Assembly: GCF_039839375.1 (NCBI RefSeq)
Contig: NZ_JBDOQU010000003.1
Span: 186,001-250,000 of the forward strand
DNA length: 64,000 nucleotides
Direction of reading: 5' to 3'
Source: JBDOQU01 sp039839375
GTDB taxonomy: Bacteria > Pseudomonadota > Alphaproteobacteria > DSM-16000 > Inquilinaceae
In this document: piece by piece, positions 16,676 to 26,603 of the stretch
How positions within the stretch are numbered: the stretch's first letter is position 1
Layout of the letters: the number at the start of each line of letters is the position of its first letter
Translations under genes and position numbers: made by a program
Notes under the pieces: model-generated
The model's database searches: none
What the model was told of the DNA's origin: nothing
The model's input: the letters and a program-made list of their open reading frames with translations, nothing else

Positions 16676-17248
16676 ATGACCGATCAACCACTCGCTGGAC
16701 GGACGATCGCGATCCTGGTGGCCAACGGCTTCGAGGAGACGGAGATGACCGAACCGCAGCGCGCGCTTCTTGGCGCGGGCGCGACGCTCAAGCTGGTCTC
16801 GTCCGAACAGGGCCTCGTCAATGGCTGGCATGACAGAAGCTGGGGCCATTACTTCCCGGTCGACGTTGCGATCTCCGAGGCGCTGGCCGCGGATTTCGAC
16901 GGCCTGCTGATCCCCGGCGGCCAGCGCGGCATCGAGAAGCTGGCCCAGAGCGCCCACGTCAAGCGCTTCCTGAAGGGTTTCGTTGACGGCAACAAGCCGG
17001 TTGCCGCCGTCGGCCACGCGCCGGCGCTCCTGATCGCCGCGGAGCGGGCGCAGGGCCGCACCGTCGCCGCCAATGAGGAAATCCGGGACCTTCTGTCCCA
17101 GGCCGGCGCCACGCTGGCCGGCGAGGAGGAGACCGTCACCATCGATCGCTCGATGATCACCGCGACCAGCGCGGCCGATATGAGGGCCTTCAAGGACGAC
17201 GTCCTGAAGCTGTTCACCGACGCGATGGACATCCAGGCCGCCGCCTGA
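16676..17248 (+). CDS. DJ-1/PfpI-family protein lacking the nucleophile Cys
   Basis: 190 residues from ATG 16676 behind GGAGAGGGG. The fold landmarks are all present: ILVANGFEETEM (Glu20 is the conserved acid), DGLLIPGGQRG near 75-85, and the nucleophile-elbow region PVAAVGHAPALLI at 109-121. In PfpI/DJ-1 proteins that elbow reads A-I-C-H-G-P; here the cysteine is Gly113, followed by His114. Protease, deglycase or glyoxalase chemistry by cysteine is therefore unlikely, and a binding or structural role is possible. A terminator hairpin follows, so it is probably transcribed alone. Confidence 0.87.
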   Translation: MTDQPLAGRTIAILVANGFEETEMTEPQRALLGAGATLKLVSSEQGLVNGWHDRSWGHYFPVDVAISEALAADFDGLLIPGGQRGIEKLAQSAHVKRFLKGFVDGNKPVAAVGHAPALLIAAERAQGRTVAANEEIRDLLSQAGATLAGEEETVTIDRSMITATSAADMRAFKDDVLKLFTDAMDIQAAA

Positions 17249-17286
17249 CCGGATCGGCCGCCGGGCCTTCGGGTCCGGGAAAAGGA

Positions 17287-17323
17287 CAAAAGGCGCGAGC
17301 CCATCTGGGCCGCGCCTTTTTCT
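17287..17323. terminator. Rho-independent terminator, bidirectional
   Basis: AAAAGGCGCG and CGCGCCTTTTT form a stem around a GC-rich inner hairpin (GCCCATCTGGGC). The T run serves the + gene (DJ-1-like) and the complementary A run makes it usable from the opposite strand, after the lipoprotein gene that ends at 17341. Confidence 0.85.
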
Positions 17324-17340
17324 TTGCGCCGAACCCGGCG

Positions 17341-17589
17341 TCAGCGCCAGACCGGTTCGCCCAGATTGACCCGTTCCTCATTGGTGAAGGCGCCCGTCGC
17401 TCCGCCGACCCCCGCGCCGATCAGGGCGCCGGGAATGGCGCCGACACCGCCGAAGATGGCGCCGACAGCCGCGCCCGTCCCGGCGCCGATGCCCGCGCCG
17501 CTGACGGTGCGGTCGCCCGTGGAGGTGCCGCATGCGCCGAGTGCGAGCGCGGCCCCGGCGATCAGGAGAATGCCCGTCTTGTTCCGCAT
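17341..17589 (-). CDS. glycine-zipper lipoprotein
   Basis: 82 residues from ATG 17589 (an upstream ATG in the frame lacks conservation). The lipobox LALGAC near residues 15-20 marks lipid attachment at Cys20. The rest is a glycine-zipper: repeated GxxxG steps such as GAGIGAGTGAAVGAIFGG and GALIGAGVGGATGA, as in YMGG/OmpA-like glycine-zipper envelope proteins. It probably sits in the outer membrane or periplasm; the exact function is unknown. It lies between two terminators, so it is monocistronic. Confidence 0.82.
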   Translation of the reverse strand: MRNKTGILLIAGAALALGACGTSTGDRTVSGAGIGAGTGAAVGAIFGGVGAIPGALIGAGVGGATGAFTNEERVNLGEPVWR

Positions 17590-17684
17590 GGCTGCCGTCC
17601 TTCTCGGAAGTGTTTCCATGGCATCCTAAACAGGCACGGCCACGCAACGGTTCCGGAAGCGGACCGAGCGGGATGCGGCGCAAG

Positions 17685-17709
17685 AAAAAGGGACGCCCGA
17701 AGGCGTCCC
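17685..17709 (-). terminator. Rho-independent terminator of groESL
   Basis: On the - strand GGGACGCC, loop TTCG and GGCGTCCC form an 8-bp stem followed by TTTTTCTT. The stable TTCG tetraloop and T run make this a textbook terminator 26 bases after the groEL stop. Confidence 0.92.
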
Positions 17710-17734
17710 TCTCCCTTGGCGATGGAGCTTCCGG

Positions 17735-19381
<1,647 letters not shown>

Positions 19382-19422
19382 TCACCTTGATGAGAAAGGG
19401 AGGGAAACCGACCGGGCGAGAT

Positions 19423-19734
19423 TCAGGCGGCCTTGGCGGCGCGGCTGCCGTCCAGAACGCCGAGGATGTCGCTCTCCTTCATGATCAGGAGGTCCTCGCC
19501 GTCGATCTTCACTTCCGTGCCGGACCATTTGCCGAACAGGATGTGGTCGCCGGCCTTGACGTCCAGCGCCTGGAGTGCGCCCTTGTCGTCGCGAACGCCC
19601 GCGCCGACGGCGATCACTTCGCCTTCCTGGGGCTTTTCCTTGGCGGTGTCCGGAATGATGATGCCGCCGGTCGTCTTTTCGCTCTGTTCGACCCGGCGGA
19701 CGAGCACGCGGTCATGCAACGGACGAAAAGCCAT
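19423..19734 (-). CDS. groS: co-chaperonin GroES (10 kDa)
   Basis: 103 residues starting with MAFRPLHDRVLVRRVE. The mobile loop EKTTGGIIIPDTAKEKP at about 19-35 binds GroEL, and the roof and C-terminal core (GEVIAVGAG, ILFGKWSGTEVKIDGEDLLIMKE) are standard. A seven-residue Ala-rich tail after GVLD is slightly longer than usual. It is first in the groESL operon and lies 91 bases downstream of the CIRCE element. Confidence 0.99.
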   Translation of the reverse strand: MAFRPLHDRVLVRRVEQSEKTTGGIIIPDTAKEKPQEGEVIAVGAGVRDDKGALQALDVKAGDHILFGKWSGTEVKIDGEDLLIMKESDILGVLDGSRAAKAA

Positions 19735-19824
19735 GATCTTTCACTCCCTCGATTGATCGGTCGCCGGTGAAGCGCCGATTGACATGCTGATGACGTTCCC
19801 CCGAAGCGGCGGGAAGCGCTGCTT

Positions 19825-19851
19825 TTAGCACTCCTGCCGATCGAGTGCCAA
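19825..19851 (-). promoter_or_regulatory. CIRCE operator (HrcA) with overlapping promoter
   Basis: Read on the - strand: TTGGCACTC, nine bases, GAGTGCTAA, one mismatch from the CIRCE consensus TTAGCACTC-N9-GAGTGCTAA. TTGGCA at its left end and CTAAAA after a 17-base spacer fit an alphaproteobacterial sigma-32/housekeeping promoter, so HrcA bound here would block it. It predicts heat-inducible control of groESL; hrcA itself is not in the window. Confidence 0.93.
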
Positions 19852-19927
19852 CGGATTTGGGAAGCCATTTTTGGGCCGTCAAGAGGCGGAGAACCGAAAA
19901 GCCGCGACGGGCCCTATCGGGACGCCT

Positions 19928-20302
19928 TCAATCGGTCAGCCGGCGGGCGACCTCTTCCCATCGTTCGGCATAGGAACGCCAGATTTTCGCCGCCACCACC
20001 GCGACCTGGCGCCTGACCGGTCCGCGCGACAAATGTTCCATGATCGATCCCCGGACCTCCGCCTCGGGCCAGCCGGTCCAGTTCCCGGCGATCGACAGCG
20101 TGTTCGAATAGAAGACCGGCGCGACTTCCTCCTTCAGGATCGTCAGCGCCTCGGCCCGGCCGATCCCCGCCTGACGGATGGTCCTGGCGATGGCGTCGTA
20201 AGCCGCCGGCTGAAGCTCGGTATCGATGAACAGCTCCGACAGCGCCACCCATACCGGCAGCCGCCGCTCGATCCACACTTCCTTGCTGGTTTCGCCGCTC
20301 AT
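19928..20302 (-). CDS. hypothetical protein, DUF7079-like
   Basis: 124 residues from ATG 20302; a TTG at 20359 extends the frame but adds no conserved sequence. The protein opens ERRLPVWVALSELFIDTELQ and has AEALTILKEEVAPVFYSNTL and GNWTGWPE, with a basic C-terminal helix. This pattern resembles small DUF7079-type proteins, which have no known function; the family name is from memory and needs a profile check. It is divergent from the EamA transporter gene, 83 bases away. Confidence 0.65.
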   Translation of the reverse strand: MSGETSKEVWIERRLPVWVALSELFIDTELQPAAYDAIARTIRQAGIGRAEALTILKEEVAPVFYSNTLSIAGNWTGWPEAEVRGSIMEHLSRGPVRRQVAVVAAKIWRSYAERWEEVARRLTD

Positions 20303-20385
20303 CCCGATGACCCTGACATAGGGCGGAATGTCCAACAATCTGACGGCGAAACGAACCAAAATCTGATCGCCCTATTGCCCTTGGC

Positions 20386-21354
20386 ATGACCGTTGATCGA
20401 AATCGAGAGAGCAAAGCGTCGACATCCTCAACGGTCTATCTGCAACTGGCGCTGGGGATGACGGCGTTCGGGTCGGCGACGCCGGTCAGCAAGATCGTCA
20501 CCGCCGCCGTGCCGGTGTTCGTGGCCTCCGCCCTGCGGGTGACGATCGGCGCGCTCGTGCTGGCGCCGTTCGCCCTGCGCAACTGGCGGCAGGTGAAGGG
20601 ATTCGGTCGGCGGGAATGGCTTCTGGTCGCGTTCATCTCCCTCTTCGGGATGTTCGGCTTCTCCGCCCTCATGCTCTACGGCATGAGCATGATCTCCGGT
20701 GTCGTCGGCGCGATCGTCATGAGCACCACGCCGGCCGTCACCGCCGCCGCCTCCATGCTCTTCATGGGCGATCGGCCGACCTGGCGGAAGCTGACGGCGG
20801 TCACGCTCGCGGTCGGCGGCGTCCTCATCCTCCATCTCGGTCGCCAGGGATCGGGCGGCGGGTCCGGCGGCGGGGGGAATGGCGGCCTGCTCCTCGGGTC
20901 GGGCCTCGTCTTCGGCGCGGTCTGCTGCGAGACGGCCTATACCCTGCTGGGCAAGAAGATGTCCGAAAGCGTCGATCCCGTCCTGGTGGCCTTCCTGGCG
21001 GCCGTCATCTCCATCCCGGTCTTCCTGCCCTTCGCCCTGTGGCAGTGGGGAAGCTTCGCCGTCGCGGAGACAAGCGGCCGCGTCTGGGCGGCGCTCCTGT
21101 GGTACGGGGCGGGGACGCTCGCGCTCGGGACATGGCTCTGGTACTCCGGCCTCGCCAAGGCGGAGGGAGCAGTCGCCGCTGGATTCATGGGGCTGATGCC
21201 GGTCTCCGCGCTCGTCCTTTCCTACCTGCTGCTCGATGAGCCGTTCCGCTGGCTGCACCTGCTGGGATTCGGGACGGTGTTCGTCGGCGTGCTGCTGATG
21301 TCGTGGGAGCATGCGCGCATGAGTCGGCGGGCTTGGCAATCTGGCAGCACTTAA
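20386..21354 (+). CDS. EamA/DMT-family transporter
   Basis: 322 residues with ten membrane helices in two EamA repeats. The first repeat starts with LALGMTAFGSATPVSKI and the second after a glycine-rich hinge (GSGGGSGGGG near residues 145-156). Helix ends such as LLLDEPFRWLHLLGFGTVFVG near the C terminus are typical of the drug/metabolite transporter superfamily. It probably exports a small metabolite across the inner membrane; the substrate is not predictable. ATG 20386 is at the expected N terminus. No operon partner is evident. Confidence 0.88.
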   Translation: MTVDRNRESKASTSSTVYLQLALGMTAFGSATPVSKIVTAAVPVFVASALRVTIGALVLAPFALRNWRQVKGFGRREWLLVAFISLFGMFGFSALMLYGMSMISGVVGAIVMSTTPAVTAAASMLFMGDRPTWRKLTAVTLAVGGVLILHLGRQGSGGGSGGGGNGGLLLGSGLVFGAVCCETAYTLLGKKMSESVDPVLVAFLAAVISIPVFLPFALWQWGSFAVAETSGRVWAALLWYGAGTLALGTWLWYSGLAKAEGAVAAGFMGLMPVSALVLSYLLLDEPFRWLHLLGFGTVFVGVLLMSWEHARMSRRAWQSGST

Positions 21355-21494
21355 CGTCTTGCGCTGCTAATCAATTGATATTGATGGTTTTTCTTGCGGA
21401 AGCGGGAAATTCAAGTGACACTTCAATGAACAAAAAGGAACGGCGCGACAGGCCGGTGAGGCGGTCAACAGCAGGAAGGGAGACCTCAAGACTC

Positions 21495-21758
21495 ATGAGC
21501 AACCTGTCCTTGCAGCTTCGCGGCTACCGGCTGACGACAGCGGAGATCCTCTATCACCTGCCCGATCATCCGGGCCTGCTCCAGAGCTTTATCTGGCAGC
21601 ATCTGGACATCGCCCCCTCCTTCCCGGAATTGCGGCGCTTCCTGGATTTCTGGGCGCGCGAGATCGAGGGTCGGCTTCATTCGGTGAAGGTCGCCCATGC
21701 CGGGCTGGTGACGCCGGGCGAACTCCGCCATTTCGACGGTGAGATGAGGCTGCATTAG
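21495..21758 (+). CDS. Usg-like protein
   Basis: 87 residues from ATG 21495. The sequence LRGYRLTTAEILYHLPDHP, FIWQHLDIAPSFPELRRFL and FWAREIEGRLHSV matches the Usg family, small alphaproteobacterial proteins first noted near tryptophan genes and of unknown function. Nothing suggests membrane or signal sequences. It lies alone between the transporter and the glyoxalase gene. Confidence 0.88.
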   Translation: MSNLSLQLRGYRLTTAEILYHLPDHPGLLQSFIWQHLDIAPSFPELRRFLDFWAREIEGRLHSVKVAHAGLVTPGELRHFDGEMRLH

Positions 21759-21855
21759 ATCGTTCTTGGCCGATCGGGGCTTTGCCGGGTGCGTTCCCGC
21801 GCCTATGTGAAGGGTGCCAATCTCATCAATCCCCGAACGAAGGACGATCCTGCCC

Positions 21856-22272
21856 GTGAGATATCTGCACACCATGGTCCGGGTGACGGACATCGACGCA
21901 TCCCTGCGCTTCTACAACCTGCTGGGCCTGAACGAGGTCAAGCGGATGGAGAACGAGAAGGGGCGGTTCACGCTCGTCTTCCTGGCCGCGCCGGGGAACG
22001 AGGATGCGAAGGTCGAGCTGACCTACAATTGGGATCCGGAGGAATATTCCGGCGGCCGGAACTTCGGCCATCTGGCCTATGAGGTCGAGGACATCTACGC
22101 CCTTTGCCAGAAGCTCCAGGACAATGGCGTCACCATCAACCGCCCGCCCCGCGACGGGCACATGGCGTTCGTCCGGTCGCCCGACGACATCTCCGTCGAA
22201 CTGCTGCAGAAGGGCGAATCCCTGCCGCCGAAGGAGCCGTGGGCGTCGATGCCCAACACCGGCGAATGGTGA
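21856..22272 (+). CDS. gloA: lactoylglutathione lyase (glyoxalase I)
   Basis: 138 residues if GTG 21856 is the start, which gives the family N terminus MRYLHTMVRV; an ATG at 21814 would add 14 non-conserved residues. The four metal ligands are visible: His5 (YLHTM), Glu in VELTYNW, His in FGHLAYEV and Glu in ISVELLQ. The enzyme isomerises the glutathione-methylglyoxal adduct to S-lactoylglutathione in the cytoplasm. The next gene, lipoamide dehydrogenase, starts 103 bases downstream on the same strand. Confidence 0.93.
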   Translation: MRYLHTMVRVTDIDASLRFYNLLGLNEVKRMENEKGRFTLVFLAAPGNEDAKVELTYNWDPEEYSGGRNFGHLAYEVEDIYALCQKLQDNGVTINRPPRDGHMAFVRSPDDISVELLQKGESLPPKEPWASMPNTGEW

Positions 22273-22374
22273 CCCTCTCCGCTTGACCGGCGGCCGCCCC
22301 TCTCTTGCCTGGAGGGGGGCGCTTGCGGCATGGTGCGGCCGCTTTCCGCACCGACTCCAATTCCGAGGACAGAA

Positions 22375-23769
22375 ATGAGCGACGCCACCTACGACGTGAT
22401 CGTCATCGGCAGTGGCCCCGGCGGCTATGTCTGCGCCATCCGCTGCGCACAGCTCGGCCTGAAGACGGCCTGCGTCGAGGGGCGCGAGACGTTGGGCGGC
22501 ACCTGCCTCAATGTCGGCTGCATCCCGTCCAAGGCGATGCTTTATGCTTCCGAGAAGTATGAGGAGGCGCGCGATCATCTGGGCGCGTTCGGCGTCAAGG
22601 TCGGCAAGGTCGATCTGGATCTGAAGGCGCTGATGGCCCACAAGGACGGCGTCGTGAAGGCGAACACCGGCGGCGTGGAGTTCCTGTTCAAGAAGAACAA
22701 GATCGACTGGCTGAAGGGCTGGGCGAAGTTCACCGCCAAGGACATGGTCGAGGTCGCCGGCAAGAGCTACAAGGCCAAGAACATCATCATCGCCAGCGGC
22801 TCCGACGTCGCGCCGCTGAAGGGCGTGGAGGTCGACGAGGATCGCATCGTCAGCTCGACCGGCGCCCTCGCCCTGCCGGGCGTTCCCAAGCATCTGGTGG
22901 TCATCGGCGGCGGCTATATCGGGCTGGAGATGGGGTCGGTCTGGCGTCGGCTGGGCGCGGAGGTGACGGTGGTGGAGTTCCTCGACCGCATCCTGCCCGG
23001 CATGGACGGCGAAATCTCCAAACAGATGCAGCGCACGCTGGGCAAGTCCGGCATGAAGTTCAAGCTGGCGACCAAGGTCACCGGGGCCAAGGCTTCGAAG
23101 AAGGGCGTCAGCCTGACGCTGGAGCCGGCCAGGGGCGGGGATTCGGAGACGCTGGAAGCGGACTACGTGCTTCTGGCGATAGGCCGCAAGCCGCGTACCG
23201 AAGGGCTGGGGCTTGAGGCGATCGGCGTCGAGCTGGACGAGCGCGGGCGCATCAAGACCGATGGCCACTTCGCCACCAATGTGGACGGCGTCTACGCCAT
23301 TGGCGACGTGATCGTCGGGCCGATGCTGGCGCACAAGGCCGAGGAGGAGGGCGTCGCCCTGGCGGAAAGCCTTGCCGGCCAGAAGGGTCATGTGAATTAC
23401 GAGGCCATCCCCGGCGTGGTCTATACTTGGCCGGAAGCGGCCTCCGTCGGCAAGACGGAGGAGCAGTTGAAGGAGGAAGGCCGGGAGTACAAGTCCGGCA
23501 AGTTCCCCTTCACCGCCAACGGCCGCGCCCGTGCGATGAACGCGACCGATGGTTTCGTCAAGGTGCTGGCCGACAAGAAGACGGACCGCGTTCTGGGCAT
23601 CCACATCATGGGCGCGGAGGCCGGGACGATGATCGCCGAATGCGCCATGGCGATGGAGTTCGGCGCGTCGGCGGAAGATATCGCCCGGACCTGCCACGCC
23701 CATCCGACGCTGAACGAGGCGGTGAAGGAGGCGGCGCTGGCCGTCGACGGCAGGCCGCTGCATATCTGA
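22375..23769 (+). CDS. lpdA: dihydrolipoyl dehydrogenase
   Basis: 464 residues from ATG 22375 behind GAGGACAG. FAD site VIVIGSGPGGYVCA at 8-21; redox disulfide Cys44-Cys49 in GGTCLNVGCIPSK; NAD site VIGGGYIGLEMGSVW near 180; the dimer-interface base His-Pro pair in CHAHPTLNEAV near 440. It reoxidises dihydrolipoamide in 2-oxoacid dehydrogenase complexes. The E1 and E2 genes are not adjacent in the window, so which complex it serves is unknown; alphaproteobacteria often have several lpd copies. A long open frame on the opposite strand is spurious. Confidence 0.96.
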   Translation: MSDATYDVIVIGSGPGGYVCAIRCAQLGLKTACVEGRETLGGTCLNVGCIPSKAMLYASEKYEEARDHLGAFGVKVGKVDLDLKALMAHKDGVVKANTGGVEFLFKKNKIDWLKGWAKFTAKDMVEVAGKSYKAKNIIIASGSDVAPLKGVEVDEDRIVSSTGALALPGVPKHLVVIGGGYIGLEMGSVWRRLGAEVTVVEFLDRILPGMDGEISKQMQRTLGKSGMKFKLATKVTGAKASKKGVSLTLEPARGGDSETLEADYVLLAIGRKPRTEGLGLEAIGVELDERGRIKTDGHFATNVDGVYAIGDVIVGPMLAHKAEEEGVALAESLAGQKGHVNYEAIPGVVYTWPEAASVGKTEEQLKEEGREYKSGKFPFTANGRARAMNATDGFVKVLADKKTDRVLGIHIMGAEAGTMIAECAMAMEFGASAEDIARTCHAHPTLNEAVKEAALAVDGRPLHI

Positions 23770-23829
23770 CCGATCCCCCGAGCGGGATTACTATCTGATG
23801 ATCCCTCCGCGGGATCAGGGGCGGCCCGC

Positions 23830-24105
23830 ATGACCGAAACGATGTCCCGGCGCAAGCGGCTGGCCTTCCTGGTCCTCGGCTGGGGGCTGGTCGTTTTGGG
23901 CGTCGCCGGCATCTTCCTGCCGTTTCTCCAGGGCCTCCTCTTCCTGCTGATCGGGCTGATCCTGCTGGCCCGCGTCCAGCCCTGGGCGCGGGCGCTGGTG
24001 GTCAGGACGCGCCGCCGCTACCCGGCGGTCAACCGCGCCCATTCCTTCGCCGAACGGAAGGCCGACGCGCTGGTCGCGTGGTTTCGTGGGCGGCGTATCA
24101 GGTAG
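23830..24105 (+). CDS. small membrane protein (PGPGW/DUF454-like)
   Basis: 91 residues with two close membrane helices (about 10-28 and 30-47), then a basic tail RTRRRYPAVNRAHSFAERKA. The helix pair GLVVLGVAGIFLPFLQGLLF resembles PGPGW/YbaN-type small membrane proteins, whose function is unknown. Met1 or Met5 could be the start. Its last codons overlap the 3' end of xerC on the other strand (24098). Confidence 0.75.
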   Translation: MTETMSRRKRLAFLVLGWGLVVLGVAGIFLPFLQGLLFLLIGLILLARVQPWARALVVRTRRRYPAVNRAHSFAERKADALVAWFRGRRIR

Positions 24106-25108
24106 CGGGCTGCTTCCGCGCCCGCGGATGGGCGTCGGCATAGATATCCAGCAGCCGCGAATCGTCCACTTCGGTGTAGCGCTGGGTGGTGGAGAGCGAG
24201 CTGTGGCCCAGCAGCTCCTGGATCGCCCGCAGATCCCCGCCATCATGCAGGATGTGGGTCGCGAAGCTGTGGCGCAGCGCGTGCGGCGTCGCGGTGGCCG
24301 GCAGGCCCAGCGCAGACCGCAGGACCCGCATCTGCCGTTCGGCGACGCCTGGGTTGAGCCTGCCGCCCCGCACGCCGACGAAGAGCGGCGCATTGCTGGT
24401 AGCCGGGTGAGGGCAGGCGGCGCGATAGGCTTCGATTGTCGCGATCACCTCCGGCAGAAGGGGAACCTGGCGTTGCTTTCGGCCCTTGCCGATGACCGTC
24501 AGCGCGCCCTTTTCCGGCAGGTCGCCCATATCGAGCGCCAGGGCCTCTCCCAGTCGCAGGCCGCTGCCATAGAGCAGCGCGAAGAGGGCGCTGTCGCGGA
24601 GACCGACCCAGCCTTCCGCCGGCATCGCGGCGGCCACGTCCAGCACCTTCAGCGCGTCCCCGGCCGCCAGCGGCTTGGGCAGGCTGCGCGGCAGCTTCGG
24701 ATTGCTCAAGGACGCAAGTGCGGGATTGTGCAGGGTTCCCGCCCGGTCGAGATGGGCGAAGAAGCTGCGCACGCCCGACAGGTTCCGCGCGCGGCTGACG
24801 GCCCCCGCCCCGCGCCCCGCCCGTCGGGCGAGATAGGAGCGGAAGTCGCCGAGCGTGAAATCGCCCAGATCATTGAGGCCGGGCGGGCGGCCCAGATGAT
24901 CCCGGGCGAAGGTGAGGAAGGCGACAAGGTCGGTCCAGTAGGCCCTGACGGTGTGACTGGAGGCCGCCTTCTCCACCTCCAGCCACCGCCGCCAGCGGCC
25001 GGCGGCGGCGGCCGTGTCGGCAGCGCAGAGGAAGGTGAGGCCGCCGGCGTCGGCCACGGCGGCCTCACCGGCGGTCACGCCGGCAGGTCGAGCCATGAGC
25101 CGATGCAC
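24098..25108 (-). CDS. xerC: tyrosine recombinase XerC
   Basis: 336 residues (331 if Met5 at 25096 is used). The N-terminal SAM-like DNA-binding domain covers about 25-140. Catalytic residues are Arg185 (GSGLRLGEAL), Lys208 (VIGKGRKQR), His276 and Arg279 (PHALRHSFA), His302 (LGHSS) and Tyr311 (TQRYTEVD). Together with XerD it resolves chromosome dimers at dif before division. Its start overlaps the DUF484 gene by 34 bases, the conserved order in proteobacteria, which also argues that it is the housekeeping Xer enzyme and not an island integrase. Confidence 0.94.
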   Translation of the reverse strand: MHRLMARPAGVTAGEAAVADAGGLTFLCAADTAAAAGRWRRWLEVEKAASSHTVRAYWTDLVAFLTFARDHLGRPPGLNDLGDFTLGDFRSYLARRAGRGAGAVSRARNLSGVRSFFAHLDRAGTLHNPALASLSNPKLPRSLPKPLAAGDALKVLDVAAAMPAEGWVGLRDSALFALLYGSGLRLGEALALDMGDLPEKGALTVIGKGRKQRQVPLLPEVIATIEAYRAACPHPATSNAPLFVGVRGGRLNPGVAERQMRVLRSALGLPATATPHALRHSFATHILHDGGDLRAIQELLGHSSLSTTQRYTEVDDSRLLDIYADAHPRARKQPAT

Positions 25109-25794
25109 CGTTCCAGCACACGGGCCATGAAGCTCATCAACTCCGTGCGCATGCCTTCATGGAACATGTCCGGCTCCCGCGATCCCAGCGCCAGCAGGCA
25201 GGGCGGCGTGTCGGCGGAGATCGCCAGCCGCACCAGCGCCTGGCTGCGGACGAGGCCGGCTCCCGCGCCGAAGATCGCCTCCGATCCAGCTATGTCGCCC
25301 TGGAGCAGGGCTTCGCGATGGGCCAGATGCTGTTCCACGAACCCTTCGTCGACCACCCTGATCCCCGACGCCAGGGCCTGCGGCAGGTCTTGCCCGTTCG
25401 ATTCGATCAGCAGACAGGCGACATCGAGGTCCAGCAGCACGGCCAGGTCCGTGGTGATGGTCTGGATAAGCTGCTCGAAATTGCGCGCGTCCAGCAGGAA
25501 CAGGATGGCGGCGTGGACGCGGTTCTGGCTGTTGTGGTTGGCCCGGCTGGCGCTGATGATCGCCCGTTGCTGGCCCTTCAGCCGGTCGACCTCCGACCGC
25601 AGCCTCTCGACCATGAAGGATTGCAGGTCGACCACCCCGTCCGGACGGTCGGGGGTGGGGGCGGCCATGCGCGCCACCACCTCCGGATGGTCGATCAGGA
25701 AATCGGGATGGGCGTTGAGGTAGGCCGCGACCTCGCCCTCCGTCACCACGGAGTCCGCGGCGCGTTCGTCGCTTCGGCGGGTTTCCTGAACCAT
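25075..25794 (-). CDS. DUF484 family protein
   Basis: 239 residues from ATG 25794. The N-terminal segment VAAYLNAHPDFLIDHPEVVARM is the DUF484 signature, followed by a coiled region (MVERLRSEVDRLKGQQRAII) and a GAF-like domain ending LLALGSREPDMFHEGMRTELMSF. The function is unknown; in many proteobacteria it lies directly before xerC, as here with a 34-base overlap. A role linked to Xer recombination is suggested by context only. Confidence 0.92.
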   Translation of the reverse strand: MVQETRRSDERAADSVVTEGEVAAYLNAHPDFLIDHPEVVARMAAPTPDRPDGVVDLQSFMVERLRSEVDRLKGQQRAIISASRANHNSQNRVHAAILFLLDARNFEQLIQTITTDLAVLLDLDVACLLIESNGQDLPQALASGIRVVDEGFVEQHLAHREALLQGDIAGSEAIFGAGAGLVRSQALVRLAISADTPPCLLALGSREPDMFHEGMRTELMSFMARVLERCIGSWLDLPA

Positions 25795-25834
25795 GCGGCG
25801 TCTCGCCTGCCCCTTTTTCCCCTGATCCGGCCGC

Positions 25835-26524
25835 TCAGGCCTGCTTCTTGATCGGCTGCACGTCGTCGCCAAGGATCGTCTGGCCGCTCTTCGCCCAGTC
25901 GGCCAGGAACGCCTCCAGCCCCTTGTCGGTCAGCGGGTGCTTATAGAGCTGGCGCAGCACGGTCGGCGGCATGGTCGCCACATGAGCCCCCATCTTGGCG
26001 GCGGAGATGACGTGCTGCGGCCCGCGGATGGAGGCGACCAGCACTTCCGTCGTGATCTCGGGATACATGTCGTAGATCTGGACGATGTCGGCGATCAGCT
26101 CCATGCCGTCCTGGCCGATATCGTCCAGCCGGCCGACGAAGGGGCTGATGAAGGTCGCGCCCGCCTTGGCCGCCAGGATCGCCTGCGCCGCGGAGAAGCA
26201 GAGCGTCACATTGACCATGGTGCCGTCGTCGGAGAGGCGCTTGCAGGTCTTGAGTCCGTCCGGCGTCAGGGGCACCTTCACCGCCACGTTGGGGGCGATC
26301 TTGGCAAGGGCCTTGCCCTCAGCCAGCATGGTGTCAAAGTCGGTCGCGGCGACCTCCGCGCTGACCGGGCCGGGAACGACCTCGCAGACCTCCGCGATCA
26401 GGTCCAGGAAGTTCCGGCCGGCCTTGGCGACCAGCGACGGGTTGGTGGTCACGCCGTCCAGCAGGCCGGTGGCGGCAAGGTCGCGAATCTCGTTCAGGTC
26501 GGCGGTGTCGATGAAGAATTTCAT
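25835..26524 (-). CDS. transaldolase, TalC/FSA type
   Basis: 229 residues, the short class of transaldolases. MKFFIDTADLNEIRDLAATG and DGVTTNPSLVAKAG form the N terminus; the Schiff-base lysine is in the VKVPLT motif at about Lys85; NVTLCFSAAQAILAAKAGA and SPFVGRLDDIG follow. It moves dihydroxyacetone units between sugar phosphates in the pentose-phosphate pathway; whether it acts as transaldolase or fructose-6-phosphate aldolase cannot be decided from sequence. It is divergent from priA (79 bases), an arrangement common in alphaproteobacteria. Confidence 0.94.
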   Translation of the reverse strand: MKFFIDTADLNEIRDLAATGLLDGVTTNPSLVAKAGRNFLDLIAEVCEVVPGPVSAEVAATDFDTMLAEGKALAKIAPNVAVKVPLTPDGLKTCKRLSDDGTMVNVTLCFSAAQAILAAKAGATFISPFVGRLDDIGQDGMELIADIVQIYDMYPEITTEVLVASIRGPQHVISAAKMGAHVATMPPTVLRQLYKHPLTDKGLEAFLADWAKSGQTILGDDVQPIKKQA

Positions 26525-26603
26525 GATGATCTCGTGTGAATGTCCGGGGGGCCCATTCTCCGGCCCCTGGCGCGTCGAACGAACGTCCCGGCGATTGTAG
26601 CCG

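Noticed and set aside
22286..22318. Possible terminator hairpin after gloA
   Set aside because: A GC stem with a bulge exists, but there is no T run and the downstream gene lies on the same strand; too weak to call.
21826..23763. 645-codon open frame opposite gloA and lpdA
   Set aside because: Antisense shadow of two well-identified enzymes; no conserved motif and typical RHLQ-rich composition.
24098..25108. XerC gene as possible island integrase
   Set aside because: It overlaps DUF484 and sits in the conserved chromosomal order near transaldolase and priA; it is 15 kb on the housekeeping side of the tRNA-Gly fragment.
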